A stretch of 29,309 nt of DNA from an uncultured Collinsella sp. (GCA_902475785.1 CABSAN010000025.1:1-29309); one strand, 5' to 3'; shown: positions 8,429 to 17,351, counted from the stretch's first letter. Made by a program: numbers and translations. The notes: a model not told the origin generated them from the sequence alone.

Positions 8429-11170
8429 GTGGCAGACGATATCAACAACAATGAGGGTATGGACGATGCCGGCGACGCCGGCATGCCCGATGATCTGAAA
8501 CGCCTGCTTGCCCGCGCCGAGCAGGGTGAGGACGGCGATCCGGACGCCTATAACCCCGATGCCGATGATGATGAGGAAGAGGACGACGACGCCGAGCTCG
8601 AGGAGAGCTTTGGCGAAGTCGACCGTGGCGCCTCGGCCGGCGAGGATATAAATGGCGGCCAGCTCCAGATTTCGGAGTTTGGCCGTGAGATGAAGCAGTC
8701 GTTCATCGAGTACTCGATGTCGGTCATCACGGCGCGCGCCCTGCCGGACGTGCGCGATGGCTTAAAGCCGGTGCACCGTCGCATCTTGTACGCAATGAAC
8801 GAGAGCGGCATCTACCCCAACCGTCCGCACAAGAAGTCGGCCTGGACGGTCGGCGAAGTTATCGGTAAGTACCATCCGCACGGCGACTACGCGGTCTATG
8901 AGGCCATGGTCCGCCTGGCACAGTGGTTCTCCATGCGCACGCCGCTCATCGACGGTCACGGCAACTTCGGCAACATCGACGGCGACGGCGCCGCCGCCAT
9001 GCGTTACACCGAGAGCCGCCTGGCTAAGCCCGCCATGGAGCTCCTGCGTGACCTGCAGAAGGACACCGTCGACTGGCAGCCCAACTACGACGAGTCGCTC
9101 GCCGAGCCCGTGGCACTGCCCGCGCGCTTCCCCAACCTGCTGGTCAACGGCAGCCAGGGCATCGCCGTCGGCATGGCCACCAACATCGCCCCGCATAACC
9201 TCACCGAGGCGATCGAGGCCACCTGCTACCTGATCGACAACCCCGACGCCACCGTCGACGAGCTCATGCAGATCATGCCCGGTCCGGACTTCCCCACCGG
9301 TGCCATCATCATGGGCAGTGCCGGCATTAGGCAGAGCTACGAGACCGGCCGCGGCTCCATCACCGTGCGCGCCAAGGCTCATGTGGAGTCCACCAAGACC
9401 GGCCGTAGCCGCCTGGTCTTTACCGAGATTCCCTACATGGTCAACAAGGGCACCCTGCAGGAGAAGATCGCCCAGCTCGTCAACGACAAGCGCATCGAGG
9501 GTATCTCGGATATGCGCGATGAGTCCAACCAGAAGGGTATCCGTCTGGTCATCGAACTCAAGAAGGGCGTCATCCCGCAGGTCGTGCTCAACAACCTGTA
9601 CAAGTACACCTCGCTGCAGACGACCTTTGGCGCCAACAACCTGGCGCTTGTCAACGGCGTTCCCAAATGCCTGAGCCTGCGCGAGATGCTGCAACACTAC
9701 ATCGACCACCAAGTCGACGTCGTCACCCGCCGCACCCGCTTTGATCTCAAGAAGGCCCAGGCGCGTGCCCATATCCTCGAGGGCTACCTGATGGCTCTCG
9801 ACCATATCGACGAGGTCATCAGCATCATCCGCTCCTCGCAGACCGACTCTGAGGCCAGCAGCCGCCTGATCGAGCGCTTTGGCTTTACGCCCGAGCAGAC
9901 CACGGCCATCCTCGAGATGAAGCTGCGCCGCCTGACCGGCCTGGAGCGCGACAAGATTCAGGAAGAGCTGGACGGCTTGCGCCGCGCCATCGCCTACTAC
10001 GAGGACCTGTTGGCGCACGAGGAGAAAATCCTGGGCGTCATCAAGGAAGAGATGCGCGAGATTTCCAAGAAGTTCGGCGACAAGCGTCGCACCGAGATTA
10101 GCCACGTCGAGAAGGACCTGGACGTCGAAGATTTGATTGCCGACGAGGACATGGTCGTGACCATCACCCACACCGGTTATGTCAAGCGCATCCCGGTGGC
10201 TGCCTACCGTGCCCAAAAGCGCGGCGGCAAGGGCGTGTCGGGCGTCAACCTCAAAGAGGACGACGTTATCGACGAGATGTTTATCGCATCCACGCACGAG
10301 TACGTGCTGTTCTTCTCGAGCAAGGGCAAGGTCTATCGCCTGAAGGTACACGAGCTGCCGTTTGGCACGCGCCAGGCGCGCGGCACCGCGATCGTCAACT
10401 TGCTGCCTTTCGAGGAGGGCGAGAAGATCGCGAGCGTCATCAGCTGCCGCGAGTTCCCCGCCGACGAGTACCTGATGTTTGCCACCAAGAGCGGCATGGT
10501 CAAGAAGACCGTGATGAGCGCCTACGACCGTAGCCGCCGCGACGGCCTGATCGCCATCAACCTGAGGGACGACGACGCGCTGCTCGCTGTACGCCGCGTG
10601 CGTGAGGGTGACAAGATCATCATGGCAACCACCGCGGGCAAGGCGATTATGTTCCCCGAGGACCAGGTGCGCGCTACCGGTCGCGATACCAGCGGCGTCC
10701 GCGGCATTAGCATGAAGGAAGGCGTGAGCGTTCTTGGTATGGAGATTACCAACGGTAACGGCGACCTGTTCGTCATTACCGAGCGCGGCTACGGCAAGCG
10801 CACGCCGGTCTCGGATTACCCGGAGCAGAACCGCGGCGGTCAGGGTGTCTACACCATCCAGATGACCGAGCGCAAGGGTAACCTCGCAGCCATGAAGACG
10901 GTGGGTCCGCAGCATGAGCTGTTCATCGTGACGGAGGGCGCGACGGTCATTCGCGTCAAGACCGACGAGATCAGCCAAACCGGTCGTGCCACCCAGGGCG
11001 TCAAGATGATGACCGTCGACGATAACGACCGCATCTGCGCCGTAGCCCGCATGACAGCCGCCAAAGAGAAGCCCGAAGGCGAAGCCACAGAAGACGGCTC
11101 TGCCCCTGAAGAAACTCCTGTCGATCTAGGCGACGGCGACGACATGCCAGAAGATCTCCTCGACGAGTAA
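8429..11170 (+). CDS. gyrA: DNA gyrase subunit A
   Basis: DNA-cleaving and wrapping subunit of gyrase. The 913-residue protein is longer than E. coli GyrA (875) because of an acidic N-terminal extension: ~70 Asp/Glu-rich residues precede the breakage-reunion domain, which starts near ISEFGREMKQSFIEYSMSVI. The catalytic tyrosine is Tyr193 in AAMRYTE (E. coli Tyr122, offset 71). The GyrA-box QKRGGKG at 596-602 confirms gyrase rather than ParC. The C-terminus ends in another acidic tail. In the quinolone-resistance region the motif reads GDYAVYEAMV: Tyr154 replaces the usual Ser (E. coli Ser83), and Glu158 (E. coli Asp87) is a common Gram-positive residue. The start is GTG 8429, 4 nt after GAGGAGG (8418-8424). 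Confidence 0.98.
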   Translation: MADDINNNEGMDDAGDAGMPDDLKRLLARAEQGEDGDPDAYNPDADDDEEEDDDAELEESFGEVDRGASAGEDINGGQLQISEFGREMKQSFIEYSMSVITARALPDVRDGLKPVHRRILYAMNESGIYPNRPHKKSAWTVGEVIGKYHPHGDYAVYEAMVRLAQWFSMRTPLIDGHGNFGNIDGDGAAAMRYTESRLAKPAMELLRDLQKDTVDWQPNYDESLAEPVALPARFPNLLVNGSQGIAVGMATNIAPHNLTEAIEATCYLIDNPDATVDELMQIMPGPDFPTGAIIMGSAGIRQSYETGRGSITVRAKAHVESTKTGRSRLVFTEIPYMVNKGTLQEKIAQLVNDKRIEGISDMRDESNQKGIRLVIELKKGVIPQVVLNNLYKYTSLQTTFGANNLALVNGVPKCLSLREMLQHYIDHQVDVVTRRTRFDLKKAQARAHILEGYLMALDHIDEVISIIRSSQTDSEASSRLIERFGFTPEQTTAILEMKLRRLTGLERDKIQEELDGLRRAIAYYEDLLAHEEKILGVIKEEMREISKKFGDKRRTEISHVEKDLDVEDLIADEDMVVTITHTGYVKRIPVAAYRAQKRGGKGVSGVNLKEDDVIDEMFIASTHEYVLFFSSKGKVYRLKVHELPFGTRQARGTAIVNLLPFEEGEKIASVISCREFPADEYLMFATKSGMVKKTVMSAYDRSRRDGLIAINLRDDDALLAVRRVREGDKIIMATTAGKAIMFPEDQVRATGRDTSGVRGISMKEGVSVLGMEITNGNGDLFVITERGYGKRTPVSDYPEQNRGGQGVYTIQMTERKGNLAAMKTVGPQHELFIVTEGATVIRVKTDEISQTGRATQGVKMMTVDDNDRICAVARMTAAKEKPEGEATEDGSAPEETPVDLGDGDDMPEDLLDE

Positions 11171-11210
11171 GAGGAACTAGCTGATAGAAAATATCAGACC
11201 CCATATATCG

Positions 11211-11244
11211 GCGGTCGGCGCACCTGCGCGCCGACCGCTTTTTT
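11211..11244 (+). terminator. Rho-independent terminator of gyrA
   Basis: Perfect 11-bp GC-rich stem GCGGTCGGCGC (11211-11221) / GCGCCGACCGC (11228-11238), 6-nt loop, then six T (11239-11244). It lies 40 nt after the gyrA stop. Confidence 0.95.
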
Positions 11245-11262
11245 GACAATCTTGGGACTCGC

Positions 11263-11400
11263 GTTCGCCCCGGTCGCACGGCGGCATGTGAAGTCGATCG
11301 CGAGTTCCGCACGAGCCAGAGAGCACTTAATGTGCTCTCTGGCTCGTGCGGAACTGTCCGAGCAGGCGACTTCACATGCCGCCGTGCGACCGGGGCGAAC
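11263..11400. repeat. 138-bp near-perfect palindrome between gyrA and the tRNA cluster
   Basis: The outer arms are 34 bp and perfectly complementary (11263-11296 with 11367-11400). The inner arms are 23 bp and perfect (11304-11326 with 11332-11354). They surround a 5-nt TTAAT loop. A single asymmetric internal loop (7 nt at 11297-11303 against 12 nt at 11355-11366) separates the arms. It has no coding potential that I trust and no terminal T run. A target-site duplication is not evident. It could be a miniature mobile palindrome, a bidirectional transcription barrier, or a structured RNA from either strand. Confidence 0.9.
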
Positions 11401-11427
11401 ACCATCCAAAGTTTTTCAAAAAAGTTG

Positions 11428-11457
11428 TTGACGCGCGCGTAACGACTCGTCTAATAT
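11428..11457 (+). promoter_or_regulatory. Strong sigma-70-type promoter for the tRNA cluster
   Basis: -35 TTGACG (11428-11433), 18-nt spacer, -10 TAATAT (11452-11457), about 14 nt before tRNA-Ile. An A/T-rich tract (11409-11423) just upstream could act as an UP element, as is common for stable-RNA promoters. Confidence 0.8.
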
Positions 11458-11471
11458 ATCCCTTGCGCGAT

Positions 11472-11548
11472 GGACCTGTAGCTCAGTTGGTTAGAGCGTC
11501 CGGCTGATAACCGGGAGGTCACAAGTTCGAATCTTGTCAGGTCCACCA
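11472..11548 (+). tRNA. tRNA-Ile (GAT), copy 1
   Basis: A 77-nt tRNA with an encoded CCA end (11546-11548). The acceptor stem GGACCTG pairs with CAGGTCC, and the anticodon GAT is at 11506-11508. It is identical to the copy at 11696-11772. Confidence 0.97.
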
Positions 11549-11559
11549 CTTTCTTTCGC

Positions 11560-11604
11560 AATAAACACCCCAGCGAGAGCCGAGTCGCCGCTGGGGTGTT
11601 TATT
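11560..11604 (+). terminator. Perfect 16-bp hairpin between tRNA-Ile and tRNA-Ala
   Basis: AATAAACACCCCAGCG (11560-11575) is perfectly complementary to 11589-11604, with a 13-nt loop, followed by ACTTTCT. The A- and T-flanked ends would let it work as a terminator in either direction, although it lies inside a tRNA cluster. Confidence 0.7.
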
Positions 11605-11615
11605 ACTTTCTCCGT

Positions 11616-11691
11616 GGGGGTTTAGCTCAGCTGGGAGAGCGCGGGCTTTGCAAGCCTGAGGTCAGGGGTTCGATCCCCCTAACCTCCACCA
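11616..11691 (+). tRNA. tRNA-Ala (TGC)
   Basis: A 76-nt tRNA with encoded CCA (11689-11691). The acceptor stem GGGGGTT / AACCTCC has one G-T pair, and the anticodon TGC is at 11649-11651. It starts only 11 nt after the preceding hairpin and ends 4 nt before tRNA-Ile copy 2. Confidence 0.97.
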
Positions 11692-11695
11692 TGAT

Positions 11696-11772
11696 GGACC
11701 TGTAGCTCAGTTGGTTAGAGCGTCCGGCTGATAACCGGGAGGTCACAAGTTCGAATCTTGTCAGGTCCACCA
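11696..11772 (+). tRNA. tRNA-Ile (GAT), copy 2
   Basis: Identical over all 77 nt to the copy at 11472-11548, with the anticodon GAT at 11730-11732. The identity also includes the three bases GAT just upstream of each copy, which suggests a recent local duplication. Confidence 0.97.
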
Positions 11773-11785
11773 TCAAAACGTTAAG

Positions 11786-11815
11786 AGCCCTGGGGCATTG
11801 CCTCGGGGCTTTTTT
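11786..11815 (+). terminator. Terminator of the Ile-Ala-Ile tRNA cluster
   Basis: AGCCCTGGGG (11786-11795) pairs with CCTCGGGGCT (11801-11810), 10 bp including two G-T pairs, 5-nt loop, then a T run to 11815. Confidence 0.88.
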
Positions 11816-11826
11816 CTTATCCAACA

Positions 11827-11865
11827 AAAGTAGTCAAAATAGCCCCGTCCCAAATTAACTACTTT
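11827..11865. repeat. AAAGTAGT inverted repeat around a GTCCC core
   Basis: AAAGTAGT (11827-11834) is the exact inverse complement of ACTACTTT (11858-11865). The 23 nt between contain CCCCGTCCC. It lies between the tRNA terminator and the nuclease-family gene and resembles a short interspersed palindrome. It could also overlap upstream promoter elements. Confidence 0.45.
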
Positions 11866-11869
11866 GATT

Positions 11870-11899
11870 TTGTGTGCTGGGCGAAAGATTGGGTAGTAT
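11870..11899 (+). promoter_or_regulatory. Possible promoter of the bifunctional-nuclease gene
   Basis: -35-like TTGTGT (11870-11875), 18-nt spacer, -10-like TAGTAT (11894-11899). This is a reasonable but imperfect match, 57 nt upstream of the start codon. Confidence 0.35.
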
Positions 11900-11956
11900 A
11901 GCTATTCAATGCGGCGACCCTGCCGCGTGTTAACCGCTACGTACCGGAGGTGTTCC

Positions 11957-12457
11957 ATGGTTCGTGTCGACATAGAGACCATCGTCATGGCCGCCGGTCC
12001 CGTGCCATCGCTTATCGTGCTTCGCGAGCGCTGCGGCAAGTCGGATTCGACGGCACCCCTGCGTTCGCTTTCCATTCAGACCGGCTCGTTTGAGGCCGCG
12101 GCCATTAGCCGTGGCATCGATAGCGGTCGCGCCGAGCGCCCGATCACGCACGACCTGCTGCTTGACACTGTCGATGCCCTGGGCGCCAAGCTCGAGCGCA
12201 TCGAGATCGTTCGTGCCGAGCCGCCGGTGTTCTATGCGGTGATTGTCGTGCTGATCGATGGTGACGAGCGCAGGATTGACGCCCGCCCCAGTGACGCCAT
12301 TGCCCTTGCCGTACGCAGTAATGCCCCCATGTTCGTTGAAGACGACATCATGAATCGCCTGGGCACCGTTTCTGCCCATGCGGAGGAAGTTGACGACGAG
12401 CAGGAGTTCGAGAAGTTCGACGAGTTCGTCCATACGCTCTCCCCCGATGATTTCTAA
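11957..12457 (+). CDS. Bifunctional nuclease (BFN, DUF151) family protein
   Basis: A 166-residue protein of the DUF151 / bifunctional nuclease family, whose characterised members act as DNase/RNase or in stress responses. The core signature RPSDAIALAVRSNAPMFVED near residues 113-132 is the family hallmark. An acidic C-terminal tail (EEVDDEQEFEKFDEF) follows. I chose ATG 11957 because CGGAGG (11945-11950) lies 6 nt before it. An upstream in-frame ATG at 11909 has no ribosome site and would add a poorly matching extension. The next gene begins close to its stop, so the two may be co-translated. Confidence 0.88.
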   Translation: MVRVDIETIVMAAGPVPSLIVLRERCGKSDSTAPLRSLSIQTGSFEAAAISRGIDSGRAERPITHDLLLDTVDALGAKLERIEIVRAEPPVFYAVIVVLIDGDERRIDARPSDAIALAVRSNAPMFVEDDIMNRLGTVSAHAEEVDDEQEFEKFDEFVHTLSPDDF

Positions 12458-12487
12458 ATGTCTGGCACGCGAGCGGAGAGGTCGCTG

Positions 12488-12844
12488 ATGGGTACCCGCG
12501 TATCGGCTGAAGCGGCCGCCATATCGCGTGAAGCCCAAATGCGCTCGGAGGCATCCGAGGCGGCTCGCATCGCCTATGTGACGCAGGCCCGCACGCTTCG
12601 CGAGCGCCGCGGCTCCTATATCAAGATGGTTATCATCTCCGCCCTTGTCGCGGCAATCTGTTCTCGTCTTCGTGGTACAGTTGGTGCGCTTGGGTTTTCG
12701 ATTTCAACAGGCTTGGTAATCTGGGGTGTGGTCGATGCAGTAATGCTGACCAACCAGATCAAGGTACTCGACAAGCGCGCGATGGATATGACGCGCGCCC
12801 GCGACGCTGCCGCCAAGATCGCTGCCGAGGCACAAGAACTGTAA
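12488..12844 (+). CDS. Small membrane protein of unknown function
   Basis: I do not recognise the family. The ~118-residue protein has an Ala/Arg/Glu-rich, probably helical N-terminus, then two predicted membrane segments (around KMVIISALVAAIC and VGALGFSISTGLVIWGVVDA), then a charged helical tail. The hairpin-like topology suggests an inner-membrane protein with both ends in the cytoplasm. I prefer ATG 12488 because GGAGAGG (12475-12481) is 6 nt upstream. An in-frame ATG at 12458, touching the previous stop codon, would add 10 residues. The short spacing implies an operon with the bifunctional-nuclease gene. Confidence 0.75.
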   Translation: MGTRVSAEAAAISREAQMRSEASEAARIAYVTQARTLRERRGSYIKMVIISALVAAICSRLRGTVGALGFSISTGLVIWGVVDAVMLTNQIKVLDKRAMDMTRARDAAAKIAAEAQEL

Positions 12845-12874
12845 CGACGCCGGATTCGATGGGAAGGTCTAGAG

Positions 12875-13324
12875 ATGGCACAGGATATGCAGGACGCCGG
12901 TAACGTCTCCGCCGAGCTCGACGCCATGGTGTGTGACCTGATTGGTGCGTTCTTGGACGACCTTGCCGCCGGCGAGAATCCGGGCGTAGTCGTGGCGATC
13001 GAGGACGCTGCTTCCAACCGCTATCTGGCCGCGCTCGACGAGGATGGCGAGGAGGCATGCCTGGAGGCTGCCACCAACTTTATCTCCGAGCACAAGATGG
13101 GCCTTAAGGACGAGGGCTTGGGCCGTATCGCCCGCTATGCCATCGGCTATACCGGCTGTGTCGAGATTGACGGCGGCTACCATGACGCTCTACTCGTGAG
13201 CTTCTTTGAGACGACGCTCGAGAGCGGCTTTTCGGCATATGTGCTGTATGAGGGCATGGGCGCCGGCGATGGTTTTATGTGGAGCGACCCTGAACCTGCA
13301 GGTGAGGAAACCCCTCTCATCTAA
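12875..13324 (+). CDS. Conserved-looking acidic cytoplasmic protein, function unknown
   Basis: A 149-residue soluble, acidic protein (many Asp/Glu) with no motif, signal peptide or membrane segment that I can name. Alternating helix- and strand-like stretches (VVVAIEDAASNRYLAALDED, ALLVSFFETTLESGFSAYVL) suggest a compact alpha/beta fold. GAAGG (12863-12867) lies 7 nt before ATG 12875. It is 30 nt after the small membrane protein, so it is probably the third gene of that operon. It precedes typA, with a 117-nt gap between. Confidence 0.75.
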   Translation: MAQDMQDAGNVSAELDAMVCDLIGAFLDDLAAGENPGVVVAIEDAASNRYLAALDEDGEEACLEAATNFISEHKMGLKDEGLGRIARYAIGYTGCVEIDGGYHDALLVSFFETTLESGFSAYVLYEGMGAGDGFMWSDPEPAGEETPLI

Positions 13325-13441
13325 AATCGCTAAAATAAACGAGTTTTCGGTAAAAGGCTCAATATTCCCGCCGAGCGTTGCATTGCTGGGTGGGTCGCAT
13401 ACGCGTGCCGTTTGTATATGGATAGAAGATAGGGGAACTAC

Positions 13442-15280
<1,839 letters not shown>

Positions 15281-15310
15281 GCGCTGGGACTTATAACCGC
15301 CAATAAGAAA

Positions 15311-15342
15311 GGGCGTCGACCGCAATGGTCGGCGCCCTTTTT
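15311..15342 (+). terminator. Rho-independent terminator of typA
   Basis: GGGCGTCGACC (15311-15321) pairs with GGTCGGCGCCC (15327-15337) with one wobble pair, 5-nt loop, then five T. It lies 30 nt after the typA stop. Confidence 0.93.
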
Positions 15343-15368
15343 GGTGCAATGGGGTCAGGATGCTTTGC

Positions 15369-15403
15369 ACCACCACAAAGGTGCCTGGCCCTTTTGTGGT
15401 GGT
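15369..15403. repeat. CCACCACAAAGG hairpin between convergent genes
   Basis: ACCACCACAAA (15369-15379) pairs perfectly with TTTGTGGTGGT (15393-15403). The stem can extend by G-C pairs toward a loop containing TGCCTGGC, with one bulged T. It lies 7 nt from the stop of the minus-strand gene and may assist its termination, but lacks a good T run on either strand. Confidence 0.6.
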
Positions 15404-15409
15404 TAGCGG

Positions 15410-16555
15410 CTAGGCGGAGGGAAGGCCCGGGGTGTTGGCGGCCTGCTGCGGCTTGAGGTGGGCGTTGCGCCAGATGATCTGGATAACGTAGCCGAGCATA
15501 AAGACAAAGGCAACGCCGCTGATGAAGTCGCCGATGAGGGGAAGTCCTGTGAGGGCGCCTGCGGCCACACCGCCGACAGCTGCCATGGCGTAGCGGTTCT
15601 GGTTGTGTCCGACCATGCGGGCGATCGCGCAGCCCGCAAAGGCGGTGGAGACCAGCGCGACGCCGATCACGGCGCACATGAGGGCTCCGGCAAGCGACAG
15701 GCCGGCAATCGAGATAATCAGCAACAATACGGCAGGGACAATGGCTACCGTACCCAGAAGACCGCTTACCCACAGGGGCGTGGGGCGATGGTGAAGCATG
15801 CCGGCGGCGCTGGCGGTCGCGCGCGGAAAGACGAGCTCGAGCAACAGGGCGATAAAGCAGGTCGAGAGTGCTGCGGCCACGATGCCGCCGATGACATCGT
15901 TAAGGGTGGAAGTATCTTCGTTCTCGGTGCGGTCGATCTTGAGTGCGCCGACCTCGGCTCCTGCGGCGCGCTCGGGCTCCTCGGAAACATGCGCGTTCAC
16001 GGTGCCGGTAATGCGGGCGTTCTTGCCCAAGACGAGCTTATCGGCCCAAACCTCGACATCGCCGTCGACAGCGCCATCGATGGTCACGGTGTCGCCTGCG
16101 AGCGCTGCCGACTTGGCATAGCCGCGCAGGGCAACCGTCTCGCCCATCGCGTAAAAACAGTTGGCGGTGCTACCGGTGTTGAGCACGACATGCTGACCGG
16201 CTACCGTCACGCTGCCATCGATTGCGGTTTTGGAGATATCGATGGTGCGCGCCGCCAGGCGAACGGCTCCGCCTACGGTGCAGTTGCGAATCGACAAGCT
16301 CTCGCCTGCCGCGATAATATCGCGGCCGATGGAGGCGTCGTCTAGGTTAAGGCTCTGGCCGGCCCAGTACAGGTCGCCTTCGACGCCAGACGGATTTGAG
16401 TCAACTTCGGTTGCGAGCACGTTGCCCGCGGTGTCTGTGCCGGCGAACGACGTCTTGGGAAGCGCGGTCAGCGCAAGCGCAATCAGTGCGAATAGAAGGG
16501 CGATATGGACCCGCGCTTTGCGGCGCTTGGTCGACGGTTCTAGGTTGCAAGGCAT
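15410..16555 (-). CDS. Polymer-forming (bactofilin-like) repeat protein with C-terminal membrane helices
   Basis: A 381-residue envelope protein. An N-terminal hydrophobic signal or anchor lies at ~residues 16-38 (ALLFALIALALTALPKTSFAG). Residues ~60-205 form a repetitive beta-helix-like segment (DIIAAGESLSIRN, VGGAVRLAARTIDIS, IDGSVTVAGQHVVLN) like polymer-forming cytoskeletal/bactofilin domains. Residues ~225-375 contain about four or five hydrophobic helices. The beta-helix is probably extracytoplasmic and membrane-tethered. I use the ATG at 16555 because AAGGA lies 6 nt upstream on the minus strand. A longer frame from 16603 has no such site. It is divergent from nothing nearby and convergent with typA. 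Exact function unknown. Confidence 0.82.
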   Translation of the reverse strand: MPCNLEPSTKRRKARVHIALLFALIALALTALPKTSFAGTDTAGNVLATEVDSNPSGVEGDLYWAGQSLNLDDASIGRDIIAAGESLSIRNCTVGGAVRLAARTIDISKTAIDGSVTVAGQHVVLNTGSTANCFYAMGETVALRGYAKSAALAGDTVTIDGAVDGDVEVWADKLVLGKNARITGTVNAHVSEEPERAAGAEVGALKIDRTENEDTSTLNDVIGGIVAAALSTCFIALLLELVFPRATASAAGMLHHRPTPLWVSGLLGTVAIVPAVLLLIISIAGLSLAGALMCAVIGVALVSTAFAGCAIARMVGHNQNRYAMAAVGGVAAGALTGLPLIGDFISGVAFVFMLGYVIQIIWRNAHLKPQQAANTPGLPSA

Positions 16556-16567
16556 AGTGAATCCTTC

Positions 16568-16592
16568 GTTAGATACTCGGCATATATCTAAC
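16568..16592 (-). promoter_or_regulatory. Operator-like dyad upstream of the polymer-forming gene
   Basis: GTTAGATA (16568-16575) and TATCTAAC (16585-16592) are perfect 8-bp inverted repeats with a 9-nt spacer. They lie immediately upstream of the ribosome site of the minus-strand gene starting at 16555. Size and symmetry fit a dimeric repressor site, or a short 5' UTR hairpin. Confidence 0.5.
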
Positions 16593-16661
16593 AGGGTACC
16601 CAACGTGCGCGCGCTCTAAAAGAACCTCTCGGTTGCATTTCGAAGGGTCGTGCCGCGCTGT

Positions 16662-17351
16662 CTACTTTTTGCGATGCAAGAAGCGCGCGATGTCTTCCTC
16701 GGTGGGACTTTTGATGTCAAAGCGCAGCGAGAGCCAGCGCAGGCCCATGGTCACCGCGACGCATACGACCAGCGCGGCGACATTGCTCATGATGCCGCTC
16801 ATAACGAGACACACATAGCTTGTCGATCCGGCGATGGCGGCGATGGCATAAAAGTTAGTACGTTGGAAAATGCCCGGAACCACGCCCATAAAGCCGTCGC
16901 GCAACATGCCGCCACCCACCGCGGTGAAGAAGCCCATCATGATGCATACGGCCGGCGCAAAGCCATAAACCAGTGCTTTGTCCGCTCCGGTGGCGGCGTA
17001 GATGCCGACCGAGATGATGTCGAGCAATGGGATGAGTTTCTCTGGTTTATCGACGATTGCCGGGAAGATGTAGATGATGGCCGCCGTGGCGATGGAGAGC
17101 GGCAGCGCCATTGGCTGGTTGAGGATGTAGACGTTGCCGACCTGGAGTGTCATATCGCGCAAAAGACCGCCGCCCAGACCGCAGACCACCGCGAGCGCGA
17201 CCGCGCCCACCAGGTCGAGCTTGTGTTCGCGCGCAACCAGCACACCCGAGATCGATGCAGCGACAACGGCGAACATCTCGAGCCAAAAGGGGATAGCGAC
17301 CATGGCATCCGAGGCATGTGAGGTAACGGTTATAGCGGCGACGACGGGCAA
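16662..17351 (-). CDS. TRIC/UPF0126-family membrane protein (putative channel or glycine transporter)
   Basis: A 229-residue protein with seven-ish hydrophobic helices and two internal repeats, each containing a glycine-rich GGG-LRD motif (GLGGGLLRDM and AVGGGMLRDG). This duplicated pattern is the hallmark of the UPF0126 family, related to trimeric intracellular cation (TRIC) channels and also annotated as glycine transporters. Substrate cannot be assigned here. I chose the TTG at 17351: AAAGGA lies 7 nt upstream and the length fits the family. The reading frame stays open to 17612, but that extension translates repeat copy A and is not membrane-like. The C-terminus is basic (HRKK). Confidence 0.85.
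   Translation of the reverse strand: MPVVAAITVTSHASDAMVAIPFWLEMFAVVAASISGVLVAREHKLDLVGAVALAVVCGLGGGLLRDMTLQVGNVYILNQPMALPLSIATAAIIYIFPAIVDKPEKLIPLLDIISVGIYAATGADKALVYGFAPAVCIMMGFFTAVGGGMLRDGFMGVVPGIFQRTNFYAIAAIAGSTSYVCLVMSGIMSNVAALVVCVAVTMGLRWLSLRFDIKSPTEEDIARFLHRKK

Noticed and set aside
8245..8484. 79-codon minus-strand frame over the gyrB-gyrA spacer
   Set aside because: It translates the palindromic repeat and both flanking gene ends; more likely repeat-derived than a gene.
8762..10978. Long open frame of ~738 codons antisense to gyrA
   Set aside because: It is the antisense shadow of a well-defined gyrA in high-G+C DNA; the translation is low-complexity, has no ribosome site and matches no family.
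11243..11431. Short open frames on both strands across the gyrA-downstream palindrome
   Set aside because: They exist only because a palindrome reads similarly on both strands; no ribosome site and no recognisable protein.
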